From Rhodovulum sp. MB263 (GTDB lineage Bacteria > Pseudomonadota > Alphaproteobacteria > Rhodobacterales > Rhodobacteraceae): DNA of 64,000 nt. The stretch's first letter is position 1, and every line of letters starts with the position of its first letter. A program made the position numbers and the translations under genes. The stretch spans positions 558,001 through 622,000 of the forward strand of contig NZ_CP020384.1 in NCBI RefSeq assembly GCF_002073975.1, read 5' to 3'. Positions 54,498-62,871 of this stretch are shown here, one piece after another. The notes under the pieces are model-generated. The model saw only the letters and a program-made list of their open reading frames with translations. It was not told the DNA's origin and did no database searches.

Positions 54498-55498
54498 GCG
54501 TCTTGCGGAACTTCGGCCCCGTAGCCCAGCGGCAGGCTTGTCTCCTTGCCCTCGTCGAGCCCGGCCTCGGCCAGGAAACGCTCGACCTCCAACGCGGCCA
54601 TGCAGCCCATGCCGGCCGAGGTCACCGCCTGGCGGTACTTGTGGTCGGTAAGGTCGCCCGCGGCGAAGACGCCGGGGATCGAGGTCGCGGTGGAATCGGG
54701 CGCGGTCACGACATAGCCGCCCATATGGGTCTCGAGCTGGTCGCTGACCAGTTCCGAGGCAGGCGCATGGCCGATGGCGATGAAGACCCCCTTGCAGGCG
54801 ATCTCGCGGGTCTCGCCGGTCTCGACATGGCGGACCCGGATGCCCTCGACGCCCAGCGGGGCGTCGGTGCCCGTCACCTCGTCAAGCGCGTGGTTCCACA
54901 GCACCTCGACCTTTGGATTGGCAAACAGCCGCTTCTGCAGCACCTTCTCGGCGCGCAGCTCGCCCCGGCGGTGGATCAGCGTCACCTTCGAGGCGAAGCG
55001 GGTCAGGAAAAGCGCCTCTTCCACGGCTGCATTGCCGCCGCCGATCACCGCGACCTCCTGCCCGCGATAGAAGAAGCCGTCGCAGGTGGCGCAGGCCGAG
55101 ACGCCGAAGCCCTTGAACTTCTCTTCCGAGGGCAGGCCCAGCCATTTCGCCTGGGCGCCGGTCGCGAGGATCAGCGCGTCGCAGGTATAGGTGGTGCCGC
55201 TGTCGGCAAAGGCGGTGAAGGGCCGTTTCGACAGGTCGAGCCGCGAGATGTAGTCCGAGACGATCTCGGCCCCCATGGCGCGGGCATGGGCCTCCATCTT
55301 GACCATCAGATCGGGACCCTGGATCTCGGTCTCGCCGGGCCAGTTCTCGACCTCGGTGGTGATGGTGAGCTGGCCGCCGGGCTGGATGCCCTGGATCAGA
55401 GCCGGCTCCAGCATCGCGCGCGCGGCATAGACGGCAGCGGTATAGCCCGCCGGGCCCGACCCGATGATCAGCACGCGGACATGTCGTTTCTCGGTCAC
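54494..55498 (-). CDS. trxB: Thioredoxin reductase (NADPH)
   Basis: A 334-residue low-molecular-weight TrxB. FAD motif VLIIGSGPAGYTAAVYAARA (9-28), redox-active CATC at 136-139 (FGVSACATCDGFFYRGQ), NADPH motif VAVIGGGNAAVEEALFL and C-terminal FAD motif GVFAAGDLTDHKYRQAV. It reduces thioredoxin. The likely start is GTG at 55498 (VTEKRHVRVL), with AAAGG 10 bp upstream; the frame is open back to 55555. It overlaps the RES gene by 4 bp. A small exported protein gene is divergent from it. Confidence 0.95.
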   Translation of the reverse strand: MTEKRHVRVLIIGSGPAGYTAAVYAARAMLEPALIQGIQPGGQLTITTEVENWPGETEIQGPDLMVKMEAHARAMGAEIVSDYISRLDLSKRPFTAFADSGTTYTCDALILATGAQAKWLGLPSEEKFKGFGVSACATCDGFFYRGQEVAVIGGGNAAVEEALFLTRFASKVTLIHRRGELRAEKVLQKRLFANPKVEVLWNHALDEVTGTDAPLGVEGIRVRHVETGETREIACKGVFIAIGHAPASELVSDQLETHMGGYVVTAPDSTATSIPGVFAAGDLTDHKYRQAVTSAGMGCMAALEVERFLAEAGLDEGKETSLPLGYGAEVPQDA

Positions 55499-55602
55499 TT
55501 GCAGATACCTTTCTGATGTCGGGACGGTTATAGTTGTCGCGATGAGGGATGGCAAACTTGGCCTCGGGCAGGGCCTGCCGCAAGTGGGGGAGTCGAAATC
55601 CG

Positions 55603-55968
55603 ATGGTTCGATATGCTCTGGCAGCCGTTGCGGGACTGATCTCGGCGACCGGACTGCAGGCCCAGGAGGTCGCGCAACAGACCGTTTCCGCCGAGATGCC
55701 GTCGCAATGCGCGATCGTGGACAGCTCCCGGATCGTGTCGGTGGTGGTGTGCGGCGGTCCGCGGGACGAGGCCGCCTTCGCCGAGGCAGGGCGCGTCGCC
55801 TGCGGTGCGCGCAGGCCCTGCGGCGCCTGGTTCTGGCCCTCGCGCGAGCTGGCTCCGGAAACGGCGCCCGCCAATCATGACGGATTGACCCAGGCGCAGG
55901 TTGTGTCGTCCTACGGGGTCTGGGTCGCCGAGCGCGGGATTTTCGTGCGGATCGAACGGGCCGAGTGA
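55603..55968 (+). CDS. Small exported hypothetical protein
   Basis: A 121-residue protein with a clear signal peptide (MVRYALAAVAGLISATGLQA, cleavage near LQAQ). The mature part has four Cys (SQCAIVD, VVVCGG, RVACGARRPCGAW), suggesting two periplasmic disulfides, and ends GVWVAERGIFVRIERAE. GGGGAG precedes the ATG at 55603. I do not recognise the family. It is divergent from trxB across about 105 bp, which is of interest given the Cys pairs, but a link is only inferred. Confidence 0.65.
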   Translation: MVRYALAAVAGLISATGLQAQEVAQQTVSAEMPSQCAIVDSSRIVSVVVCGGPRDEAAFAEAGRVACGARRPCGAWFWPSRELAPETAPANHDGLTQAQVVSSYGVWVAERGIFVRIERAE

Positions 55969-55998
55969 CGGCCCGGCGCCTTCAGGCCCTGTCTTCCT

Positions 55999-56700
55999 TT
56001 ATCCGAGACAATCGAGTGCCGAGACGAGGAAGACGAGCCCCATGAAGCTTGAGGGTGTTTTTCGCATCGCAAGCCGATCCGGCGGAAGCGATTGATCTGG
56101 CAATAGGAATTCTCGGCTTTGGGGCGTTCAGCATGGAGGTCGGGAGCGGGGAGGGGCCCGACCGCGCGGGGCGGGTTCGTCTGGATCTGGGCCTCGGCCT
56201 CGCCCCCGTCTGCGATCTTCCTGCGCAGAGCGCCTGCCATCGGCGATGACGTGGCAAAGGCCCGCGGCCCCGTCGATCAGCGCCGCAGCCTGCAGGCACT
56301 CGTCGCGCTGTCCGGCGGTCGGGATCGGCCGCAGCGGGCGCCCCGGAACATCGGCGGTGGCATGGGGCCGCCACGCGAACGCCCGATCCCCTGAGCCCCC
56401 TCTGTCTCTCGTACCCGCAGGGGCCTTGCAAACGGCGCTGTCGATGAGGGCGTATTCGAAGTCGGGTTCCACGCCCGTCTCATTGAAAATGCGCTCCCTC
56501 CGCCATCGCCCATCTGCGGCCCCGCGCCTGCGTTCCCTTAAACTTGCCGAAGGCGGGTGGCAGATCCCGCCAAGGCGCGCCCGTCCGCGCCAGCCACAGC
56601 CCTGCATCTACAAACCATCGATTGTCGGCGCCGCCTCGGCAGCCCATCGCGTCCCGGCAGATGCCCCATGATCCGCGCCCATTGCATGTTTATCAGCGTC
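55999..56700 (-). pseudogene. IS5-family (IS427-like) transposase remnant, multiply frameshifted
   Basis: Transposase pieces occur in order on the minus strand but in different frames. N-terminal: QWARIMGHLPGRDG and NRWFVDAGLWLARTGAPWRD (about 56690-56570). Middle: IFNETGVEPDFEYALIDSAV (first catalytic Asp region) and RPIPTAGQRDECLQAAALI. C-terminal: FRRIGLRCEK, then after a shift TLKSFMGLVFLVSALDCLG, ending at TAA 55999-56001. The expected second and third catalytic regions are scrambled or missing. No intact reading frame remains. This is an old, decayed element and must be non-functional. Confidence 0.75.
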
Positions 56701-57089
56701 CGCCCGCCCAAGATCGCCTCCGTTTTCCATCTTGAAGAAGACCTCCCGGCAGATGGGAAACCCCTGAATGGGCCTTGATGCTGTATCCGCCCCCAATGGC
56801 ATCTGTGCACCAAGGTGGGGGATTACGGCATCAAGGCGGAGTCCCCCGGTCCGCGTCGCGGCCGGCCGGACCCTGCGGCCGCCCTCCCGATGGACCAGAG
56901 GCCCTTCATCCAATAACTTTCAAACCGCACCACTCAAGTGGTGCAGACCATGGCGGGTCCGTTGCCACAGGTCATCGAAGGCGCCAGATTCACTGACGGT
57001 GTGGCCGTGCGCGAACCCGATACCCGCGCTGCCTGATCAGGCTCCGTGATCTGAAATCGGGCATAGCTCCAGAGTAACATGAGAATATG
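56701..57089. other. Stretch between the IS5 remnant and the IS481 element
   Basis: About 390 bases with no gene I can support. It probably includes the degenerate left end of the IS5-family remnant. No clear inverted repeat was found. Confidence 0.4.
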
Positions 57090-57306
57090 TGTCCACTTAA
57101 CCTTCTTTCCATGCTATTTTGGGAACGGAGGACCCCGCCATGGATGGAACACCGAAAGCGACGAAACCCAAGACTCGTGACGCGAAGACCAAGATCGCGC
57201 AAACCCGCATGAGCGTTCTGGAACTGGCGAAAGAACTCGGCAACGTGGCCGAGGCCTGTCGCCAGCGCGGCATGGACCGCACCAGCTTCTACGAGTGGAA
57301 ACGTCG

Positions 57307-57364
57307 GTTTTGGGTTTGAGGGACCGTGGCGCCGGTGGCGCCGCGTAAGCCCGAGAACGGGCTT
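57307..57364. repeat. Insert 1 in the IS481 transposase gene
   Basis: About 50 nt separate RRF and GFEGLKDLPP of the transposase. It contains CCGGTGGCGCC (57332-57342), the exact reverse complement of 11 nt of insert 2, and two GGCGCC palindromes. Its right end forms a 7-bp hairpin, AAGCCCG-AGAA-CGGGCTT (57347-57364), which pairs with flanking gene sequence. GTTTGAGGG (57314-57322) is the reverse complement of gene sequence at 57404-57412. Confidence 0.6.
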
Positions 57365-57548
57365 CGAGGGGCTGAAGGACCTGCCGCCGATCCACAAGAC
57401 CCACCCTCAAACGACCCCGCCGGAGACGGTCGAGCGGATCAAGGCGCTGGCGCTCGAACATCCGGCCTATGGCTGCAACCGCTTCGAGGCGATGCTGGCG
57501 CTCGAGGGCGTGCGGGTCTCCTCGATCACCATCCAGAAGATCCTGAAC

Positions 57549-57590
57549 GGTCGCCAGCGTGGCGCCACCGGTTCGAGCCCGCTGGCGACG
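57549..57590. repeat. Insert 2: perfect hairpin in the IS481 transposase gene
   Basis: About 40 nt split KILN from GLGTRYDRW. Perfect 10-bp arms GTCGCCAGCG (57550-57559) and CGCTGGCGAC (57580-57589) enclose a 20-nt centre with GGCGCC and GGTTCGAGCC. The core at 57561-57580 matches insert 3 at 18 of 20 positions. The arm sequence also occurs once upstream in the same gene (57258-57267). Confidence 0.75.
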
Positions 57591-57943
57591 CCTGGGCACG
57601 CGCTACGACCGCTGGCTGGCGCTCGAGGACGCCCATGCGGGCCAGACCATCGAGATCACTGCCGAACAGGCCGCCTTCCTCGAGAAGCAGAACCCGTGCT
57701 TCCGGGAACGACACGTGGAATCAGGCACTCCCGGCGAGCTGCTCTCGGCCGACACGTTCTTCGTCGGCACGCTGAAGGGGATCGGCAAGGTCTATCTGCA
57801 CGCGGTCGTCGACACCTTCGGCAGCTACGCCTTCGGCTTCCTGCACGTTTCCAAGCAGCCCGAGGCGGCGGTCGCAGTCCTGCACAACGACGTCCTGCCC
57901 TTCTACCGCGCCCTGGATCTGCCGGTGAAAGCGGTGCTGACCG

Positions 57944-57986
57944 AGCGAGCCATTGAAGGCGCCATTGGTTCGAGCCCAATGGCGAG
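57944..57986. repeat. Insert 3: hairpin replacing the second catalytic Asp region
   Basis: About 42 nt in frame replace the expected DN of LTDNGREF with ERAIEGAIGSSPMAS. An 8-bp stem GCCATTGG/CCAATGGC (57961-57968 and 57976-57983) closes a TTCGAGC loop, and a third GCCATTG copy lies at 57949-57955. The core 57958-57977 is the partner of insert 2. Confidence 0.75.
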
Positions 57987-58310
57987 CGGCCGCGAATTCT
58001 GCGGCACCGAGCGTCACCCCTACGAGCTCTACCTCGACCTCAACGCCATCGAGCATCGCCGCACCAAGGTCCGCACGCCGAAGGCCAACGGCTTCGTCGA
58101 GCGGTTCAATGGCACGGTGCCGGAGGAGTTCTTCCGCGTGAAGATGCGCGAGACCTTCTACGAGACTGTCGAGGCCCTCCAGGCCGATCTCAACGCCTGG
58201 CTCGTCCACTACAACACCGAGCGCCCGCATCTGGGTTACCGAAACATGGGGCGACGTCCCATCGAAACCGTAATGTCATTCGTTAGCCAAGAAGGTTAAG
58301 TGTACAACCC

Positions 58311-58352
58311 CGTGTTCGTGGCTTCTCTCGAACCAATGGCGTTCAACCACTC
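58311..58352. repeat. Fourth core copy outside the IS481 right end
   Basis: On the minus strand, CGCCATTGGTTCGAG (58341-58327) is an exact 15-nt match to the insert 3 core, in opposite orientation. It lies in 48 nt between the IS481 right end and the point where an IS5-family transposase frame breaks off after NRWKRW. Outer bases GTGaGTGG and CCACgaaCAC could pair weakly. Confidence 0.65.
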
Positions 58353-58623
58353 ACCTCCAGCGCTTCCAACGGTTATAGAGGGTCTTCGTCGGGCCGTATT
58401 CCTTCGGCGCATCGCACCAACGCAACCCATTGCGATTGATGAAGATTATGCCGATGAGGACGCGACGATCATCGACGCGGGGCTTACCATGGCTCTTGGG
58501 AAAGAACGGCTTCCGGCGTTCCATCTGTGCATCGCTCAGCCAGTAAAGATTGCTCATCGATCAGGTCTCCTTGCGGAGCCTGAATCATGCCAAATGCCTG
58601 AAATCAATGGGGCTGCAGCCTAG
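58353..58623 (-). pseudogene. IS5-family (IS1031-like) transposase, 5' fragment
   Basis: ATG 58557 opens MSNLYWLSDAQMERRKPFFP, SHGKPRVDDRRVLIGIIFIN and DAPKEYGPTKTLYNRWKRW, the first 67 residues of an IS5-family transposase of the IS1031 type. The frame is then lost and stops. AGGAGACC precedes the ATG, and the left end of the element is near 58623 (CTAGGCTGCAGCCCC). The remaining three quarters of the gene is missing; the insert-like sequence and IS481 right end follow. It differs from the IS5 remnant at 56 kb. Confidence 0.8.
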
Positions 58624-58690
58624 TTTACTCGTCACTGTGACCGAGGGGCAGATCCGCCCAGGGAAACAGGCACAAGACGAGACCAAGACA

Positions 58691-61600
58691 TCATGAAGAG
58701 GACTGAGGTGGGCTAGAAATATGTGCTTCGAGAGCTTTACGGGCCGATGAGATCTCAGTGTCGAACTGTTTTAGCAAGGAGCTTTGGCTTGCAATGCTCT
58801 CTGACTTCGAAGCAATGGATATCTTCTGGCAACATGCGGAGACCCGTCCTAAACCGAATTGACGGCTCAATCCCAGAAGGCTGTGCAGCGTGCGTTCGAC
58901 TCCTTCAAGATCGCCGTCATCAAGGCGAGCACGCAGGTCTTGCGACTGGAGGTCCAACTTTTCAATCAGAGAAGCAAAGATAGAGCGGACGCGATCGGGT
59001 GGTATCGTCTGACGTAAGACATCTAGCCATTCCAGTGAAAGTGTAGGCGGTTCGGTTGCGGAGACTTTTTCGCGTAGATCAGAATTATTCGTCGGAATTC
59101 CGATAAAATTGGATGGCATATCGTGCTGCTGCGTGGTGGCCGATAATTCATCGGATCCTCCCGTGAATTTGCCCAGAACGAAAAAAAGTTTATTCCAGTC
59201 TATGGGTTTGGTCAGGACTGCCGAGAATGCTTTTTCTTTTTCGAAACTCTGCCGAGCAAGCGCATCGGCTGTCAGCAAAATGATCGGAGGCCCATTTTCG
59301 TTCTCCGCTTGGATCACTCGGGCTGCGGTCATACCGTCCATCACCGGCATCTGCATGTCCATGATGATAGCGTCGAAATCACCCTCTTTAACTGCAGTGA
59401 CAGCCTCGGCGCCATTTTCGACTGTGGAAACCGTGTGACCGCACATCTCGAGGGCGTCGTTCAGCAGGAGGCGATTGGTCTCATTATCCTCTGCGATCAG
59501 GATGTTAAGAGGTTTGCCATGGGTAGGTTCCAGCGCGATGTGTGCGGGATGAGTGATGTTGTTCGTTGCCTCGGTCGCCTCGGGCAAACTGATCGTCAGC
59601 CGAAAAACAGAGCCTTCTCCCTCGACGCTGCTAACGTTGATTTCGCCATCCATCGCTTGCGCCAGGCGTCCCGAGATCGCCAGCCCCAATCCGGTACCGC
59701 CGAAACGGCGTGTGGTCGAGGCCTCGGCCTGTGTGAAGGGTTGGAACAAATTCGCCTGAAGATCGGATGGAATACCGATGCCGGTATCCGCAATCTCGAA
59801 TTCCACGCGCCACCGTCCGTCCGGAAGCTTTTCGGCACCGCTCAAACTCAGAGTTACCCTGCCCTTGTCGGTAAATTTCAAGGCATTTGTGGTCAGGTTC
59901 AGCAATATCTGCTGCAGCCGCATCGGATCGCCCATGAGCGTCGGCGATGGAGATATCCGATGCTCAATCCTGAAATCCAGCCCCTTTTTCTGCGCGGTGC
60001 CGGACAGCAGCTCGTAAATATCTGCGATCACGGTATCCGGCAGGAAGGCGATCGCCTCGAGGCTGAGCTTGCCCGCTTCGATCTTCGAGAAATCGAGAAT
60101 GTCGTCGAGCAGGGCAAGCAAGTTCACCCCTGAACGTCGCAACGTGTCGATCCAGTTGCGATGGCGAACCGATTGGGTTTCCGCAAGCAGCAAGTCGGCG
60201 ATGCCCAGGATTCCAGTCATTGGTGTGCGCAACTCGTGGCTCATGACGGCGAGGAAGCTCGATTTTGCTTCGCTGGCGCGCTCCGCGTCCCGGCGGGCGC
60301 GGTCTCGCTGATCTGCCAGAATTTCCAGATCGTTGGCTTTCTGCTCGAGGCCGAGGCGCGCCGCCTCCAGCTCACGTTCCGCCGCGACGCGATCGGTGAT
60401 GTCGCGCAAGACGCCCGTATAGGCGGAACCGAACTCGGTCATCATCTCAGAGACGCTTAGCTCGACGGGAAACTCTTCGCCATTTCGGCGTCGTCCCGTC
60501 AGCCTTCGCGACATGCCGACGACCTTCCGTATGACGCCCAGCGACTCGGTCTCCGAATAGGCTCCAGTCTTTCTGGCGACCGCCTCGGGCATCAGAATCG
60601 ATACGTTCTGGCCGACGAGTTCTGCAGCGCGATATTGAAATATTCGTGCCGCCGCGGCGTTTGCGGAAAGGATCACTCCACGCATGTCAATGGAAATGAT
60701 CCCGTCCAGCGCACTCTCGAGAACGACTGCCAGCTCCCGCTCTTTGGCGATCAGAGCCTGCTCGGCAGCCTTGACACTGCTCACGTCGAATATCACGCCA
60801 GTGAAGATGACGGTATCATCAGGGCTGTCGGCGGCGCGCTGAGGTCTTGAGAAGGCGCGCCACCATCGAGTTTCGCCGTCACGCAGAAAGCGGCCTTCGA
60901 ATTGCCAGTCTTCGCCAGTCGATATCGAATGCGAGATGCTCGCGACCCAGGCATCGATTTCGTCAGGATGGATTTGAAACAAGCTCCAATCCTCGACAAG
61001 AGCGTCTGCTTCAAGGCCGAGAATTTCGTAAGAGCGGGGGCTGACATAGGTAAAACCGTGGCGGGTCCCCGGGCCCTCCTGCCATTGGTAGATTACGCCG
61101 GGAACCTGACTGGTGATATTGCGGAAACGCTCTTCGCTCTGTCTCAGGGCATTTTCTATCGCCATGCGATCGCCGACGTCGCGGATCGAGTAGATGGTCT
61201 TTGATGTGCCCTGCAGCTCAACGCTGCTTGAGCTGATCTCAAGACAAAGCTCCGTACCGTCTGCTCGCCGGCCCTGCACAATTGACGGGGTGGAGGGGTT
61301 GGCCAGGACTGCCTCGACCGGGAATATCTCGGAGACGGGCATCGATTTGGTTTGCGCGGCCGACCTGCCGAACATGGTCTCGGCTGCGGTGTTCAGTTCG
61401 ACGACCTCTCCGGATTCGTCGACGACCACGATTGCATCGCGGATCGCCTTTGCCACCGAAGCCAGACGCCTTTCAGTACGGGCCAGGTTCAGTACCTGGC
61501 GTTGGCGCCCTGTCGCCAGCGCTCCGAGAAACAGGGCCAGTGGCAAGGAAAGTCCTCGAAGCAGTTGCAAATGACCGAGGCTGTGTGTCCACCCACCGCG

Positions 61601-62347
61601 TGGTGTGGCCGCGATTTGCCAAACCAGCCCCGGCAGAACGATGTCTCGTAAGATGGAGGTCGGTGCGAAAAGCTGTTCCTGACCTCTGAAGACCCGACCC
61701 GGATCGCCATCGTCAGCCTTCAGGCGCAGAGCGATATCCAGGTGGTTCTCAAGAGGGAGCATGCCAGCCTGTGCAAACACGCTCTCCGCGTCCAGAACCA
61801 GGCTCAGAATACCCCAATAGGAGCCGTCCCCAAGAAATACCGGTGTCCGGCTTATCAGGCCAACACCGCCTTGCTTGAGGTTGAGAGGTCCGGTCACAAT
61901 AGTTGTCTTTCTGTCAATGGCTTTTTTTACAGCGGGCCATTGTTCCTTGATGTCGGGATAATACAGGCCGATGACGGAAGAATTGCTGGGTGCGGGGAAT
62001 ACGTATTTGATACGGTTTCCGGGGGCCATGCCGATATTGCGAATGTTGCGTCCCGCCCCGTGTAGTGACGCCATTGCCGCTTTCATCTCCTGTGGGTCGA
62101 CGGACTTGCTTGCCGTGATGAATGCAATGAGTCCGTTTGCAAGATATACGTTCGAGTTGATCTCTGTCTGCAAACGAGCTGAAAACGTCATGACCTCCTG
62201 AGCCACCAGATCGCGTTCCGCCTCCAGCAGAGCCCGCTTCTCTATGGTGATCGCCCCGTTGGCAGCCGCCAGGACGATCAGGAAGACGATCATGCCCGCC
62301 ATCACCGGATGCCTGGGCAGGGATTTTCTGGGCCTGAGAAAGCTCAT
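58691..62347 (-). CDS. Hybrid sensor histidine kinase: CHASE-PAS-PAS-PAS-HisKA-HATPase-REC-HPt
   Basis: A 1,218-residue membrane sensor. Helix at 16-34; periplasmic CHASE-type domain about 45-250; second helix about 261-280. PAS domains lie at about 293-395, 405-525 (with PAC) and 535-655 (with PAC); a coiled coil is at 655-690. HisKA has His704 in FLAVMSHELRTPMTGILG. HATPase has N-box LLNLTTNALKFT, DTGIGIP and FGGTGLGLAIS. REC has Asp997 in MDMQMPVMDG and Lys1047 in LTKP. A C-terminal HPt has His1154 in TLHSLLGLSRQFG. It may pass phosphate to an unseen regulator. Codon choice is less GC-rich than in neighbours. The Rsb-like genes follow upstream on the same strand. Confidence 0.92.
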   Translation of the reverse strand: MSFLRPRKSLPRHPVMAGMIVFLIVLAAANGAITIEKRALLEAERDLVAQEVMTFSARLQTEINSNVYLANGLIAFITASKSVDPQEMKAAMASLHGAGRNIRNIGMAPGNRIKYVFPAPSNSSVIGLYYPDIKEQWPAVKKAIDRKTTIVTGPLNLKQGGVGLISRTPVFLGDGSYWGILSLVLDAESVFAQAGMLPLENHLDIALRLKADDGDPGRVFRGQEQLFAPTSILRDIVLPGLVWQIAATPRGGWTHSLGHLQLLRGLSLPLALFLGALATGRQRQVLNLARTERRLASVAKAIRDAIVVVDESGEVVELNTAAETMFGRSAAQTKSMPVSEIFPVEAVLANPSTPSIVQGRRADGTELCLEISSSSVELQGTSKTIYSIRDVGDRMAIENALRQSEERFRNITSQVPGVIYQWQEGPGTRHGFTYVSPRSYEILGLEADALVEDWSLFQIHPDEIDAWVASISHSISTGEDWQFEGRFLRDGETRWWRAFSRPQRAADSPDDTVIFTGVIFDVSSVKAAEQALIAKERELAVVLESALDGIISIDMRGVILSANAAAARIFQYRAAELVGQNVSILMPEAVARKTGAYSETESLGVIRKVVGMSRRLTGRRRNGEEFPVELSVSEMMTEFGSAYTGVLRDITDRVAAERELEAARLGLEQKANDLEILADQRDRARRDAERASEAKSSFLAVMSHELRTPMTGILGIADLLLAETQSVRHRNWIDTLRRSGVNLLALLDDILDFSKIEAGKLSLEAIAFLPDTVIADIYELLSGTAQKKGLDFRIEHRISPSPTLMGDPMRLQQILLNLTTNALKFTDKGRVTLSLSGAEKLPDGRWRVEFEIADTGIGIPSDLQANLFQPFTQAEASTTRRFGGTGLGLAISGRLAQAMDGEINVSSVEGEGSVFRLTISLPEATEATNNITHPAHIALEPTHGKPLNILIAEDNETNRLLLNDALEMCGHTVSTVENGAEAVTAVKEGDFDAIIMDMQMPVMDGMTAARVIQAENENGPPIILLTADALARQSFEKEKAFSAVLTKPIDWNKLFFVLGKFTGGSDELSATTQQHDMPSNFIGIPTNNSDLREKVSATEPPTLSLEWLDVLRQTIPPDRVRSIFASLIEKLDLQSQDLRARLDDGDLEGVERTLHSLLGLSRQFGLGRVSACCQKISIASKSESIASQSSLLKQFDTEISSARKALEAHISSPPQSSS

Positions 62348-62463
62348 TTGGAGGCGTCCCGCATCATCTGAACGGCAGCATAATCGCCGGCAAACATGTT
62401 TGATCTCTTAAGGTTCGCCTCTATCGCTATCCGATGCGTTCTGATCTGGCGTCGATTGAGCGG

Positions 62464-62859
62464 CTATAGTCGCGCGATAATCCTTTGCGTGAGGCCGCGA
62501 TCGCGATACCTCACCTCCGTGAAACACTGAGAGATGAGCCACAGGCCGCGTCCGCGGGTTCGCTCACTTGCAAGCACTTTGTCGGGGTCCATGGCCTCCG
62601 GCGACGGCACAAAAGCGGGGCCTTCATGCGACAGGCATAAAAACAGTCGCCCGTCAAGTTTCAGAACCCGAAGGGAGAACCGCGCATCCTCCCGCCCAGT
62701 GGAAGCGTGCTCAACGATGTTGTTGATGATCTCGGTCATGCCAAGACGAAGTCGTATCTGCTCGTCCGGCGAATAATTTTCGCTGACTTCGTGGCATATA
62801 GCGTCCCAGATTCGGGGAGCTTCCAGGAAATCGTACTTCAATATGAAGCGACCGGGCAT
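62464..62859 (-). CDS. RsbW-like ATP-binding protein (anti-sigma factor kinase family)
   Basis: A 131-residue GHKL ATPase-fold protein. The N-box is MTEIINNIVEHAS (Glu43, Asn47), and the G2-type segment is RTRGRGLWLISQCF. In the G1 box, where DxGxxF is expected, the sequence is LSHEGPAF: His78 stands at the Asp that contacts adenine. It would normally bind and phosphorylate the STAS partner or hold a sigma factor. Loss of this Asp may weaken ATP use. It follows the STAS gene by 12 bp. Confidence 0.85.
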   Translation of the reverse strand: MPGRFILKYDFLEAPRIWDAICHEVSENYSPDEQIRLRLGMTEIINNIVEHASTGREDARFSLRVLKLDGRLFLCLSHEGPAFVPSPEAMDPDKVLASERTRGRGLWLISQCFTEVRYRDRGLTQRIIARL

Positions 62860-62871
62860 GTCGCGCGCCCG

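Larger units (their letters stand above)
57140..58299 (+). pseudogene. IS481-family transposase, interrupted by three small inserts
   Basis: From ATG 57140 the frame gives an N-terminal HTH (LELAKELGNVAEACRQRGMD, then RTSFYEWKRRF) and stops at 57317-57319 inside insert 1. The middle part (GLKDLPPIHKTHPQTTPPET to SSITIQKILN) is in another frame. After insert 2 the frame shifts again to GTRYDRWLALEDAHAG and runs to the end (ERPHLGYRNMGRRPIETVMS). Catalytic Asp1 (SADTFFVGTLKG) and Glu (GFVERFNGTVPEEFFR) remain, but Asp2, expected in LTDNGREF, is replaced by the in-frame insert 3. Outside the inserts the protein is well preserved, so the inserts are recent. Confidence 0.82.
57090..58306 (+). mobile_element. 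IS481-family insertion sequence, transposase disrupted
   Basis: The element is 1,217 bp. Its 18-bp ends match with one mismatch: TGTCCACTTAACCTTCTT at 57090-57107 and, inverted, TGTACACTTAACCTTCTT at 58289-58306, the TGTNNACTTAACC type of IS481. A single transposase gene fills the inside. No target-site duplication is visible in the flanks, which suggests rearrangement after insertion. The ends look nearly intact, while the gene is broken by three palindromic inserts, so it could move only with enzyme supplied in trans. Confidence 0.85.

Noticed and set aside
57561..57977. GGTTCGAGC segments as tRNA T-arms or tRNA genes
   Set aside because: The loop resembles a T-loop, but no acceptor, anticodon or D arm can be drawn around either copy.
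57549..57986. Inserts as integron attC sites
   Set aside because: They are palindromic, but the conserved attC core sites (GTTRRRY type) are absent.
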